Positions 23,177 through 31,596 of a stretch of 38,831 bases of DNA are shown here, piece after piece. Made by a program: the position numbers and the translations under genes. Source of the DNA: an uncultured Erysipelotrichaceae bacterium (GTDB taxonomy: Bacteria; Bacillota_I; Bacilli_A; RFN20; CAG-826); NCBI GenBank assembly GCA_902803285.1, contig CADCPC010000041.1, forward strand, positions 1-38,831, read 5' to 3'. The notes beneath the pieces were generated by a model. It was given only the letters and a program-made list of their open reading frames with translations. It was not told the DNA's origin and made no database searches. Within the stretch, counting starts at the first letter, position 1, and the number at the start of each line of letters is the position of its first letter.

Positions 23177-25504
23177 ATGAAACAATCGCTTAATTTCGAC
23201 TGGTCTTTTATCGAAGGTTTTCATGATGATTATCTAAAATCACTAGATAAATCATTAGTCCTAACAGTTAATATTCCACATAATCCAGTGGAAATTCCTT
23301 ATAACTATTTCTCAGAAGAAAGTTATCAAAAGGTTTTTACTTACGAAAAGATTTTTGACGTAAAAGATTTTGATATAAACAATGTTTATGTTCTTCAATT
23401 TGATGGATATATGTTTAAAGCTCGCATCTATTTAAATGGACATGAATTAGGAGAGCATTATTCTGGTTATAATCCTGTTAAACTTGACATCTCTAAATTT
23501 ATCAAGGAAAAAGATAACCGCTTATTAGTGGTTTTAGATTCTAAAGAAGATATTGATTATCCACCTTTTGGTTTTGCATTAGATTATTTAACTTTCTCGG
23601 GCATCTATCGTGAAGTTAGTTTGATTTCTCACTTATCTACTTATTTAGATAACTTCTATGTCCATGCGGATATGAACGGAAATATCCATTTATTATTTGA
23701 TAAAGTAGGTAATGACAGCATTGAGATTTCTCACCAGTTATTCGATGAAGGAAATTCTATTTTAGAATTTAAAGAAGAGAAAGCTCATCTTGATAATCCT
23801 AAATTATGGGATGTTGATCATCCACATTTATATACTTTAGTGACCACGATTAAATTAGGTGATAAAGAAGAGAAACTTATTAATAAATTTGGTTTTAGAA
23901 ACGCTGAATTTAGGAAAGATGGTTTCTATCTTAATAATAAAAAAACCAAACTCGTTGGTTTAAATAGACATCAAGGCTATGCCTATATGGGTTACGCTGC
24001 TAGTAAAACTTTGCAAGAAGATGATGCAGTTTTGCTAAAACAAACTGGTTTAAATATCGTTAGAACTAGCCACTATCCTCAAAGCGAACATTTCTTATCT
24101 AAATGTGATGAAATTGGCTTATTAGTGGTTGATGAAATTCCAGGGTGGCAACATATTGGAGAAAGCGATATTTGGAAAAAGCACTGCGTCAATAACGCTA
24201 AAGAGATGGTTTTAAAAGAAAGAAACCACACATGTGTCATTATATATGGCGTGAGAATCGATGAATCAGTCGATAATCACGAACTATATACCCAAACTAA
24301 TAAAATAGCTCATGAATTAGATCCATACCGTCAAACTATTGGAGTGAGAAACTTTACTAATTCTGAATTATTAGAAGATGTTTATGGATATAATGACTTC
24401 TCTTGCTGGGATGTTAGTAAAGGCAAAGCCTTATTATCTTCTAGAGAAGTGAAACACGGTAAAAACGCTCACTTAGTTACCGAATATATGGGACACATGG
24501 ATCCCGTTAAGGGAACAAGCGATATCGCTAAAAAGATTGAAGTAGCGTTAAAACACGCTCGTATTCTCGATAAGAATATGGGTAGTGATGATATTGCTGG
24601 GGCAATTGGCTGGTGTTTTGTTGATTATCAAAGTCATACCGATTTTGGTAGCGGAGATCATCTTTGCACTCACGGCGTTTACGATTTATATCGTAATCCT
24701 AAATTATCTAGCTATATTTATGCTTCTCAACAAGATGAGATACCAGTTATTGAACCACTTGCAAACTTCAAACCAGGTGATGTTCCTGCTGCAATCTTTA
24801 ATGATTTATATATTGCTACTAACTGTGACTACATTGAACTATATAAAGATAATGAGTTCGTTAAAAAATTCTATCCAAGAAGAGATGTTTATAAATATAT
24901 GAAGCATCCTCCAATCTTAATCGATGATATTGTTGGATATACATTTAACGAAGCAAAATTTCCTAAGAAGATTCATCTTAAAATTGCAGGTATGCTCTCT
25001 TACGCTGCAATATACGGATTTAACTCTCTTCCACTTAAAACTAAATTATATTTAGCGTACTGCATGAAGAGATATAAGATGGATTTTACTGAACTCGTCG
25101 GATATTGGAACAAATATATCGGTGCTTGGGGTGGAAAAGCTAAAACTTACACTATCAAGGGATTTAAAGATGGAAAATGTGTTAAAGAAGCAGAGCTTGG
25201 ACCAAGCAATGTTTTCCATTTTGAATACAAACTAAATAAAGATGAATTAGTTAATGAAGATACTTATGACACATTAGCAATTCATATTCGTCATTTAGAT
25301 GAACATAATGCCTTATTAAATTACTCTCAAAGAGTAGTTAGAGTTGAAGTAGAAGGTCCACTTTCTTTAATTGGGCCAAAAGAACAATCCTTACTTGGCG
25401 GGCAATTAACTCTATACTTTAATTCGCTTAATAAAAAAGGTGAAAGCAAAATCACTCTTAAAATAGATAATGAAGTAAAGGAATTCATTATTCCTGTTAA
25501 ATAA
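23177..25504 (+). CDS. GH2 family beta-galactosidase/beta-glucuronidase-like enzyme
   Basis: A 775-residue retaining glycoside hydrolase of family 2: an N-terminal jelly-roll sugar-binding domain (about 1-155), an Ig-like sandwich, the TIM barrel (from VGLNRHQGYAYMG, about 260-560) and C-terminal beta domains. The probable acid/base is Glu363 in YGVRIDES and the nucleophile Glu436 in VTEYMGHMD. The residue before the acid/base is Asp362, where GH2 enzymes almost always have Asn. No signal peptide, so it acts on imported sugar. AAGAGG lies upstream of the ATG. The sirtuin gene begins one base after its stop codon. Confidence 0.88.
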   Translation: MKQSLNFDWSFIEGFHDDYLKSLDKSLVLTVNIPHNPVEIPYNYFSEESYQKVFTYEKIFDVKDFDINNVYVLQFDGYMFKARIYLNGHELGEHYSGYNPVKLDISKFIKEKDNRLLVVLDSKEDIDYPPFGFALDYLTFSGIYREVSLISHLSTYLDNFYVHADMNGNIHLLFDKVGNDSIEISHQLFDEGNSILEFKEEKAHLDNPKLWDVDHPHLYTLVTTIKLGDKEEKLINKFGFRNAEFRKDGFYLNNKKTKLVGLNRHQGYAYMGYAASKTLQEDDAVLLKQTGLNIVRTSHYPQSEHFLSKCDEIGLLVVDEIPGWQHIGESDIWKKHCVNNAKEMVLKERNHTCVIIYGVRIDESVDNHELYTQTNKIAHELDPYRQTIGVRNFTNSELLEDVYGYNDFSCWDVSKGKALLSSREVKHGKNAHLVTEYMGHMDPVKGTSDIAKKIEVALKHARILDKNMGSDDIAGAIGWCFVDYQSHTDFGSGDHLCTHGVYDLYRNPKLSSYIYASQQDEIPVIEPLANFKPGDVPAAIFNDLYIATNCDYIELYKDNEFVKKFYPRRDVYKYMKHPPILIDDIVGYTFNEAKFPKKIHLKIAGMLSYAAIYGFNSLPLKTKLYLAYCMKRYKMDFTELVGYWNKYIGAWGGKAKTYTIKGFKDGKCVKEAELGPSNVFHFEYKLNKDELVNEDTYDTLAIHIRHLDEHNALLNYSQRVVRVEVEGPLSLIGPKEQSLLGGQLTLYFNSLNKKGESKITLKIDNEVKEFIIPVK

Positions 25505-25505
25505 T

Positions 25506-26228
25506 ATGAACGAAATAGAAGAATTGCAGTCTTTAATTGATAGCGCGCAGAATATCGTCTTTTTCGGTGGCGCAGGAGTTTCCACCGAAAGCGGAATCAA
25601 AGATTTTCGTTCTAAAGATGGACTTTATCAACTTCAAAGCAAATATGGTGTTCCTTATGAGACAATTTTGTCTCATACATATTACAAATTACACACCGAT
25701 ACATTTTTCAAATTCTACCGCGAATTTATGATTGTGCCTTCTGCTAAGCCTAACCCTGCTCATCTATATCTAGCTAAATTAGAAAATAGGAAACATCTTA
25801 CTGTTATCACTCAAAATATTGATGGGTTACATCAAAAAGCGGGAAGTAGAAACGTTATCGAACTACATGGTTCAATTCACCGAAATCACTGTGAGAGATG
25901 CCATGAATTTTATTCATTAGAAGATATATTAATGATGAGTGGCACACCTAAATGTCCACATTGTGGAGGCACAATAAAACCAGATGTTGTTTTATATGAA
26001 GAAGGTTTGGATTATAATGACATTGAAAATGCACTTGACGCTTTAAGCAAAGCAGATCTTCTTATTGTTGCTGGAACTTCATTAGCGGTTTATCCAGCAG
26101 CGAGCTTTATCAATTATTTTAATGGTGACAATATTGTAGTTATCAATAAAACTCACACCCCAATTAACCGCAAAGTCAAATTAGAAATTAATAAACCTGT
26201 TGGAGAAATATTTTCACAATTAAAATAG
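25506..26228 (+). CDS. cobB: NAD-dependent protein deacylase (sirtuin)
   Basis: A 240-residue Sir2-family enzyme that removes acyl groups from lysine using NAD. The Rossmann-type motif is GGAGVSTESGIKDFRSKDGL (21-40); TQNIDGLHQKAG and the catalytic His121 in ELHGS follow. The zinc ribbon is complete: CERC (129 and 132) and CPHC (150 and 153). The adenine-side GTSLAVYPAA motif follows. There is no visible ribosome-binding site: the ATG begins one base after the GH2 stop, so translation may rely on reinitiation. Its operon partners suggest control of sugar or central metabolism, which is inference. Confidence 0.95.
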   Translation: MNEIEELQSLIDSAQNIVFFGGAGVSTESGIKDFRSKDGLYQLQSKYGVPYETILSHTYYKLHTDTFFKFYREFMIVPSAKPNPAHLYLAKLENRKHLTVITQNIDGLHQKAGSRNVIELHGSIHRNHCERCHEFYSLEDILMMSGTPKCPHCGGTIKPDVVLYEEGLDYNDIENALDALSKADLLIVAGTSLAVYPAASFINYFNGDNIVVINKTHTPINRKVKLEINKPVGEIFSQLK

Positions 26229-26238
26229 GAGGAAAAAT

Positions 26239-27324
26239 ATGAAACCAGGAGTTAAAAAAGCCCTTAAGATTACCGGAATTACCATCGGATCCTTATTAGG
26301 CACAGTCGTTTTATTAGCAGGAACCTTCATCCTTGCTTTAACAGCAAGAGAATGGAAGCCAGCTGATGAAGAAATTTTGGAAATTCATAATCCACAAACA
26401 CAAAAAGTCGAATTAGGAAAGGATTACAATATCTTATCTTGGAATATCGGCTATTGTGCATTAGGCAAAGATGAAGACTTCTTTATGGACGGAGGAACTC
26501 GTACAAGAGCCCATAACGCCGAAGAAGTTAATAACAACATTTATGGTATTACTTCTACCACAAGTAATAAGCATCCAGATTTCATCTTCTATCAAGAAAC
26601 CGATTTATGTTCACACCGTTCCATGAAAATTGATGAAGTTAATCAATTCAGAAGTGTTTTTAACACTTTTAATTCCACTTTTGCATTCAATTACAATTGT
26701 GACTACGTTCCTTTCCCAATTCCAACATTAGGAAAAGTTCAAAGTGGATTATTAACATTATCTAGATATGGTATCTCTTCTGCGATGAGAAAATCATTAC
26801 CAGTTCCATTTAAGTGGCCTTTAAGAATCGCTAACTTAAAGAGATGCTTAAACATCTCTAGACTCCCTATTCAAGGTAGTGATAAAGAATTAGTTCTCAT
26901 TAATCTCCACTTAGAAGCTTATGATGATGGCGAAGGTAAAATCGCACAAACAAAATTATTATTAGAAATCTTATCTAAAGAATATGAAGCAGGTAACTAT
27001 GTTATCGCTGGTGGAGACTTCAACCAATGCTTCTCTAACTTAGATCAAAGCAAATATCCAGTTGCAGATGGATTATGGAAACCAGGATTAATTGATATTA
27101 AAGATTTCACATCTATCCATTATCAGCCATGTGTTAGCGATTTAGTTCCTAGCTGCCGTTTATTAAATCATCCATTAGATGTTGATAAGAGCAAAAACAC
27201 ATATTACGTTATTGATGGTTTCTTCTGCAGTGACAATATCATTGTTAACAGCTTTGAAACATTAGATTGTGGATTTGTCAATTCGGATCACAATCCAACT
27301 TTCGCTTCCTTCAAATTAGCGTAA
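26239..27324 (+). CDS. Membrane-anchored endonuclease/exonuclease/phosphatase-fold hydrolase
   Basis: A 361-residue protein with one N-terminal membrane helix (about residues 13-35, GSLLGTVVLLAGTFILAL) and an extracellular EEP (DNase I/sphingomyelinase-like) domain. Catalytic blocks in order: SWNIGY, YQETD, INLHLEAYDDGEGK, IAGGDFNQCF, and SDHNPTFASF. Possible substrates are phosphodiesters: extracellular DNA, nucleotides or phospholipid head groups. A strong AGGAGGAAAAAT lies upstream of the ATG, 10 bp after the sirtuin stop. It is the last gene of the GH2-sirtuin-EEP unit. Confidence 0.87.
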   Translation: MKPGVKKALKITGITIGSLLGTVVLLAGTFILALTAREWKPADEEILEIHNPQTQKVELGKDYNILSWNIGYCALGKDEDFFMDGGTRTRAHNAEEVNNNIYGITSTTSNKHPDFIFYQETDLCSHRSMKIDEVNQFRSVFNTFNSTFAFNYNCDYVPFPIPTLGKVQSGLLTLSRYGISSAMRKSLPVPFKWPLRIANLKRCLNISRLPIQGSDKELVLINLHLEAYDDGEGKIAQTKLLLEILSKEYEAGNYVIAGGDFNQCFSNLDQSKYPVADGLWKPGLIDIKDFTSIHYQPCVSDLVPSCRLLNHPLDVDKSKNTYYVIDGFFCSDNIIVNSFETLDCGFVNSDHNPTFASFKLA

Positions 27325-27336
27325 TCAAATCACAAT

Positions 27337-27368
27337 TAAAAAAGACCACTTAATAAAGTGGTCTTTTG
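27337..27368. terminator. Bidirectional terminator between EEP gene and esterase gene
   Basis: An eleven-base perfect stem AAAGACCACTT/AAGTGGTCTTT (27341-27351 and 27356-27366) has a 4-nt loop and A/T runs on both sides. It serves the convergent GH2-sirtuin-EEP unit and the Lit/TrhP/esterase operon, whose last stop is 4 bp away. Confidence 0.92.
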
Positions 27369-27370
27369 TT

Positions 27371-28240
27371 TTATTTGTTAAGATAATGTAGGAACTTTAA
27401 TGAATCCTTAACGTATTTTCTCCACGCCTGTTCATTATGTTCTTCTTCTTTGTGGTAGATGATTCTAATGTCTTCATCACTAAATCCAAGTGATTTAAAA
27501 TGTTTATACATCTTGAATGTGGTTTTAACAAACGCGCGTTCAAATCCCTTACCTCCTACATATAATTCAATTTGCGGGAGTGTTTTATCATTAGTGATTT
27601 TACTATTCATTAGTTCAAAGAAACCTTTCCATCTATATAAGAAAAACGCTGGGGAATAGCATAAGGAATATCCAACATAGTCTTTATAGAATAATGAAAG
27701 ATAAAAGGCCATCAAACCACCCATAGAAGAACCACCTATACCAGTATGGTTTTTATCTTTTAATGTGTAGAAAGTCTTATCAATTAGAGGTTTTACTTCT
27801 TTAAAGATGAAATCTCCTAGTAAATTTCCATATCCATGTCTTCGAACTTCAGCCGACATCTTGGTAAACTTATGGAAAGTTAGTCCTGGAGGAGTCATTT
27901 CTAAAGTACGATCGATATCTCTATTAGGCGCGTCCACTCCCACGACGATAATACCGTCTGATACCTTTTCTTCGATCAGGGACTCCACTATTTCGTCCAT
28001 CTGCCATTCGCCAACAAAAGAAGTATAGTCATCAAATAGATTCTTGCCATCCGTCATATATAAGACCGGAAATCTTTTATTTGGATTATTAAAATCATAT
28101 GTTGAAGGAAGATAGACTCTTATTTTTCTATTTTTAAATTCATTATTCGTGTTGAACTTTAAATCTTGATGATAAAGTTTACCTCTTTTATCAACTGTAT
28201 TAGGTTCTTTGTCCCATAAAACAAATCCGTTTAAATTCAT
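27371..28240 (-). CDS. Alpha/beta-hydrolase, esterase D / ferri-enterobactin esterase-like family
   Basis: A 289-residue putative esterase of the Pfam Esterase (PF00756) type. The front end has the typical YLPSTYDFNNPNKRFPVLYM block followed by DGKNLFDD, and the nucleophile elbow is GIGGSSMGGLMAFYL (Ser in G-x-S-x-G, about residue 173). The catalytic His is probably in EEEHNEQAWRKY near the C-terminus. It is cytoplasmic, with no signal peptide. Relatives cleave acyl esters of sugars, siderophores or antigen 85-type substrates; specificity cannot be read. Last gene of a four-gene minus-strand operon, 8 bp after trhP2. Confidence 0.85.
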   Translation of the reverse strand: MNLNGFVLWDKEPNTVDKRGKLYHQDLKFNTNNEFKNRKIRVYLPSTYDFNNPNKRFPVLYMTDGKNLFDDYTSFVGEWQMDEIVESLIEEKVSDGIIVVGVDAPNRDIDRTLEMTPPGLTFHKFTKMSAEVRRHGYGNLLGDFIFKEVKPLIDKTFYTLKDKNHTGIGGSSMGGLMAFYLSLFYKDYVGYSLCYSPAFFLYRWKGFFELMNSKITNDKTLPQIELYVGGKGFERAFVKTTFKMYKHFKSLGFSDEDIRIIYHKEEEHNEQAWRKYVKDSLKFLHYLNK

Positions 28241-28248
28241 AGCTCCTC

Positions 28249-29436
28249 CTATTTAATCAAATTAATAATGTCATATTCATGTAATGGTTTATCGCATTTA
28301 ATTTTCAAAATATCGCCTGCTACTGTATATATATCCACTTCCTTATCGTCGAGATACATTTCTAATATAGTTATTTTTTCTAATTCTCCTATAGGAGAAT
28401 ATTTATAATATTGGTTATTTTTGATGATCTTATTTTTAACTTCTAGATAAGCATATTTTTCATCAACTTTTCTCACTATTCCTATGTAGTTTCCAGCGTT
28501 AGTAAAATCATGATCTAAATCATAAAGCATTTCATTAACTGTTACATTGCCATGCATAAATCCGTGAGATGTTAATCTATTCTCCGCGTAGATAAGATTA
28601 TTAAAATATGAATCGAAATCCATCTGATTGTTATTTAGATAATCATCAATACATCTACGATAAGTTGAAACGATAAACGCTAAATAATTTAGCGATTTCA
28701 TTCTTCCTTCAATCTTTAAAGATGTAACCCCACTTTCAATTAATGAAGGAATTTCTTTTAATGTGCATAAGTCCTTGCTAGACATAGAAAAATAATCTTC
28801 GTTGCTAAAGAGTTGTTTCTCATTATCGAAAAGATGATATTTCCAACGGCAACTATGTGCGCATCCCCCTCTATTAGCGTCTCTATCAGTCATGATATTA
28901 GAAAGCATACATTTGCCACTATAAGAGGAGCACATTCCCCCATGGATAAATACTTCTATCTCGACATCACTTCTATCACAGATTTCTTTTATCTCATATA
29001 AATCTAATTCTCTTCCTAATACCACTCTAGTCGCGCCCATCTCTTTATAAGTAGAAACTGCCATGGAATTAAGAGTTGATAGCTGTGTGGATATATGGAT
29101 ATCTAATCCAACTTCCTTATTTAATTTGATGATATACATGGAAGAAGTGATAATCGCATCGACACCAATATCTTTTAATGATTTTAAATATCCTAATACA
29201 TCAATCTGATCTTCTTTATGAAGAACCATATTACATGTTACATATACTTTTTTATTTAAAGAATGAGCAAAATCGACACCTTCTTTAATATCTTCCAAAG
29301 TAAAGTTATTAGCAGCACTTCTCAAGGAGAGGAATTTGCCACCAATGTAAACGGCATCTGCTCCATATATCAAAGCAGCCTTTAATCTATCTAAGTCTCC
29401 AGCAGGAGCTAAAAGTTCAATATATTTCGCTCTCAT
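28249..29436 (-). CDS. Peptidase U32-family tRNA hydroxylation protein, TrhP2-like
   Basis: A 395-residue U32 protein. The N-terminus IELLAPAGDLDRLKAALIYG is characteristic, and the signature EVFIHGGMCSSYSGKCMLSN includes Cys169 and Cys176, with Cys192 and Cys196 following in GGCAHSC, consistent with an Fe-S cluster. In B. subtilis two adjacent U32 genes (yrrN, yrrO; TrhP1, TrhP2) make the tRNA wobble modification 5-hydroxyuridine; the same pair occurs here. Despite the family name it is unlikely to be a protease. Its ATG overlaps the TrhP1-like gene by 4 nt (ATGA). Confidence 0.88.
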   Translation of the reverse strand: MRAKYIELLAPAGDLDRLKAALIYGADAVYIGGKFLSLRSAANNFTLEDIKEGVDFAHSLNKKVYVTCNMVLHKEDQIDVLGYLKSLKDIGVDAIITSSMYIIKLNKEVGLDIHISTQLSTLNSMAVSTYKEMGATRVVLGRELDLYEIKEICDRSDVEIEVFIHGGMCSSYSGKCMLSNIMTDRDANRGGCAHSCRWKYHLFDNEKQLFSNEDYFSMSSKDLCTLKEIPSLIESGVTSLKIEGRMKSLNYLAFIVSTYRRCIDDYLNNNQMDFDSYFNNLIYAENRLTSHGFMHGNVTVNEMLYDLDHDFTNAGNYIGIVRKVDEKYAYLEVKNKIIKNNQYYKYSPIGELEKITILEMYLDDKEVDIYTVAGDILKIKCDKPLHEYDIINLIK

Positions 29437-30266
29437 TTTCTAAGTACCGTTTTGTGGTGTTTAAAACCTTCAGGAGAATCATATCCTAATTCCTTATATT
29501 CTTTTAGAATATATTCTCTATCTATTTCTCCTGATATTACTTTGTTTGATAGTTCCACAACTTTAGTGAACATTTCCTGAGATAAGAATATTGAATCAAC
29601 AAATAAATATTCTGCCTCTTTAATATATTCATAATCTTCAACTAGAGAAGAAGGTGCACTTCTAAAAATAACAGAACCATATTCATTTTCAATGATTGGA
29701 TAATGTTCTCCTCTAGTGTTTTCTTTAAGATATAAATCTTTAGATTCAAATCTGATCTTCTTTTCTATTTCATATAGAGAAAGGACTTTACGATAAGATT
29801 GATAAATTGGAGTGTACCCAAATAAACTAACAACCCCATGTCCTTCTTTTAATGTTTCTTTCATTTCTTCAAGAGTAATTTCATTTGAAATATAGGAAGC
29901 TACACCAAAAGAAAGATAATAAGCTTCTAATTCTTCTTTGTTACAGATTAAGGTATATTGGAAGAATAATACCTTGTCTTTATTAACTAAGGTTAATAAG
30001 TATGTCAATAAGCCAACATCCTGAACAATAAAGTTGACATCCAGCTTAATTAATCTGTCCACTTCTTTTTTGACTGCTTCAATATCTTTTTCATGTATCA
30101 AAGCGTTCAATAAAATGTAGATTGGTTTATTCTTAACTGTTTTTATTTCTTCATATGTAAAACAATGTGAGGCAAAGGAAGTATATTTTTCATATCCTAA
30201 AACATATCCATCACAAGGAAGATTTAAGTCAGATAAATCACGAATAGATATTAAAAGTTTAGGCAT
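29433..30266 (-). CDS. U32-family partner protein, TrhP1-like
   Basis: A 277-residue protein weakly resembling the U32 fold: LLISIRDLSDLNLPCDGYVL at the N-terminus corresponds to the first barrel strands, and VNFIVQDVGLLTYLL to the 'D-G-I-I-V-Q-D-x-G' segment of the family. It lacks the Cys cluster of its neighbour. Size and position match B. subtilis YrrN (TrhP1), which precedes YrrO. It probably contributes to tRNA U34 hydroxylation together with the downstream gene. It overlaps the Lit-PPTase gene by 8 nt upstream and the TrhP2-like gene by 4 nt downstream. Confidence 0.75.
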   Translation of the reverse strand: MPKLLISIRDLSDLNLPCDGYVLGYEKYTSFASHCFTYEEIKTVKNKPIYILLNALIHEKDIEAVKKEVDRLIKLDVNFIVQDVGLLTYLLTLVNKDKVLFFQYTLICNKEELEAYYLSFGVASYISNEITLEEMKETLKEGHGVVSLFGYTPIYQSYRKVLSLYEIEKKIRFESKDLYLKENTRGEHYPIIENEYGSVIFRSAPSSLVEDYEYIKEAEYLFVDSIFLSQEMFTKVVELSNKVISGEIDREYILKEYKELGYDSPEGFKHHKTVLRK

Positions 30267-31536
30267 GTTTGACCTCGCTTGGTAAATTATTATCTTTGCT
30301 AACTACGCTTATAATGTAGTCTCCATAGTTAAATGAAGCAAAGAAATAAGTTTCGTTTTGATATAGAAGTGAGTTTTCACTCTTGATAATCACTACTTCT
30401 TGATTAGGTTTTTTAATTATTCCTGTTCCTACACATTTTAATAATGCTTCTTTTATAGTCCACATCTTAACAGGAGAATAGCCCATTACCTCCATGTTTT
30501 TGATTTCATCTTTGCTAAATGAGAATTCAATAAAGGAGTTATCTAGTTCTTTATTTTTCTCGATGTCCACACCAATAAGAGAAGAAGATAAACCAATCAC
30601 TACATAACGTTCTTTATGCGATAAGTTATATTGGATTGGTCCTTTTAATATTGGCTTGTTTTGTTCGTTATAACCAATCTTATGATTGCCTAAATATTCT
30701 TTTTCTAATAATCTCGCTAATAATGAAAGTTTTTGGTCGTTTTCGTTTTTATACGATAAAACCTTTTCTCTATCTTTCCTTTTTAACTTCTTAATGGATT
30801 TTGGTGTCAATCGATCAATTGAATCAACCATCAAGATGGTACTATAAAAAGATGAAACAAATTCTCTTTCTTTCTTGTTTTTATAATCAACAATTCCAAT
30901 AACAATTGAAAGAACAGATATAAGTATCGATAGTCCAATAATGAATACTGCGCACACTAAGAAATATGTTTCAGGAAGAATACGGATTACTTGATCGACA
31001 TTGGGATCAAACACCCAGTTAGATTTTCCTGGGAAGAAGACTTTGTGGAACAAAACAAATAGTGTATCAAAATCAATAGCGGCAAAAATACCAATGGCCG
31101 CTAAAGAAATAATGGTTAAAAATCCACCAAAACTATATAAAGGTAATCTGAGAAAATACACTCTTTTAACTTTGTTAACTTTAATTAAAATATGATAAAT
31201 CAATAGATAAAGAGTAGAGGAGAGCATGAACCATAGCTGCATCCAAAATAGAGGAATGCAATCTCTAAAATGATCAATACCGCTTTCGCTCATTGGTATG
31301 CCTGGATTAAAATCACTTCTCTTCCAAAGGAAATCTATGATATTTGAATAACCATTAACAATGCGCTCGTAAGTAAAGTGACTAGATTCTGGAATGTTTA
31401 ACCAGTTAATCCAAGGAGTATAAAAGCCTTTAAAAAAGCAAGGGATAAACGCTGAAAAAGATATCGCAAACATCATCACTGCGAATATAGAAATAACTCC
31501 AAATAAAATATCAATTAAACGATACTTCTTTTGCAT
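30259..31536 (-). CDS. Lit-like (DUF1461) membrane domain fused to Sfp-type phosphopantetheinyl transferase
   Basis: A 425-residue two-domain protein. Residues 1-220 have four membrane helices and match DUF1461/TIGR01906, the family of Lit (lipoprotein intramolecular transacylase). ESGIDHFRD (His89) and FHKVFFPGKSNWVFDP (His164) align with the family's two conserved histidines, His85 and His157 in B. cereus Lit as I recall. ILPETYF follows. After a linker (220-295), residues 295-415 form a 4'-phosphopantetheinyl transferase with IGVDIEK (Asp324, Glu326) and WTIKEALLK (Lys362, Glu363), the Mg/CoA-binding residues. The N-terminal domain would act at the outer membrane face and the transferase in the cytoplasm. 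First gene of its operon; TAAAAT lies seven bases before the ATG. I know of no characterised protein with this architecture. Confidence 0.82.
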   Translation of the reverse strand: MQKKYRLIDILFGVISIFAVMMFAISFSAFIPCFFKGFYTPWINWLNIPESSHFTYERIVNGYSNIIDFLWKRSDFNPGIPMSESGIDHFRDCIPLFWMQLWFMLSSTLYLLIYHILIKVNKVKRVYFLRLPLYSFGGFLTIISLAAIGIFAAIDFDTLFVLFHKVFFPGKSNWVFDPNVDQVIRILPETYFLVCAVFIIGLSILISVLSIVIGIVDYKNKKEREFVSSFYSTILMVDSIDRLTPKSIKKLKRKDREKVLSYKNENDQKLSLLARLLEKEYLGNHKIGYNEQNKPILKGPIQYNLSHKERYVVIGLSSSLIGVDIEKNKELDNSFIEFSFSKDEIKNMEVMGYSPVKMWTIKEALLKCVGTGIIKKPNQEVVIIKSENSLLYQNETYFFASFNYGDYIISVVSKDNNLPSEVKHA

Positions 31537-31596
31537 GACTATTATTTTAGCATAAAACTATTATTAGTTTTGATAACTTTCATATATAATTTGGAT
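31537..31596. promoter_or_regulatory. Divergent promoter region, Lit-PPTase and S41 lipoprotein genes
   Basis: Minus: extended TGC-TAAAAT (-10 at 31544-31549), seven bases before the ATG. Plus: TATAAT at 31585-31590, six bases before the ATG at 31597. Neither start has a Shine-Dalgarno; both fit leaderless mRNAs. The -35 elements are weak on both strands. Confidence 0.5.
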
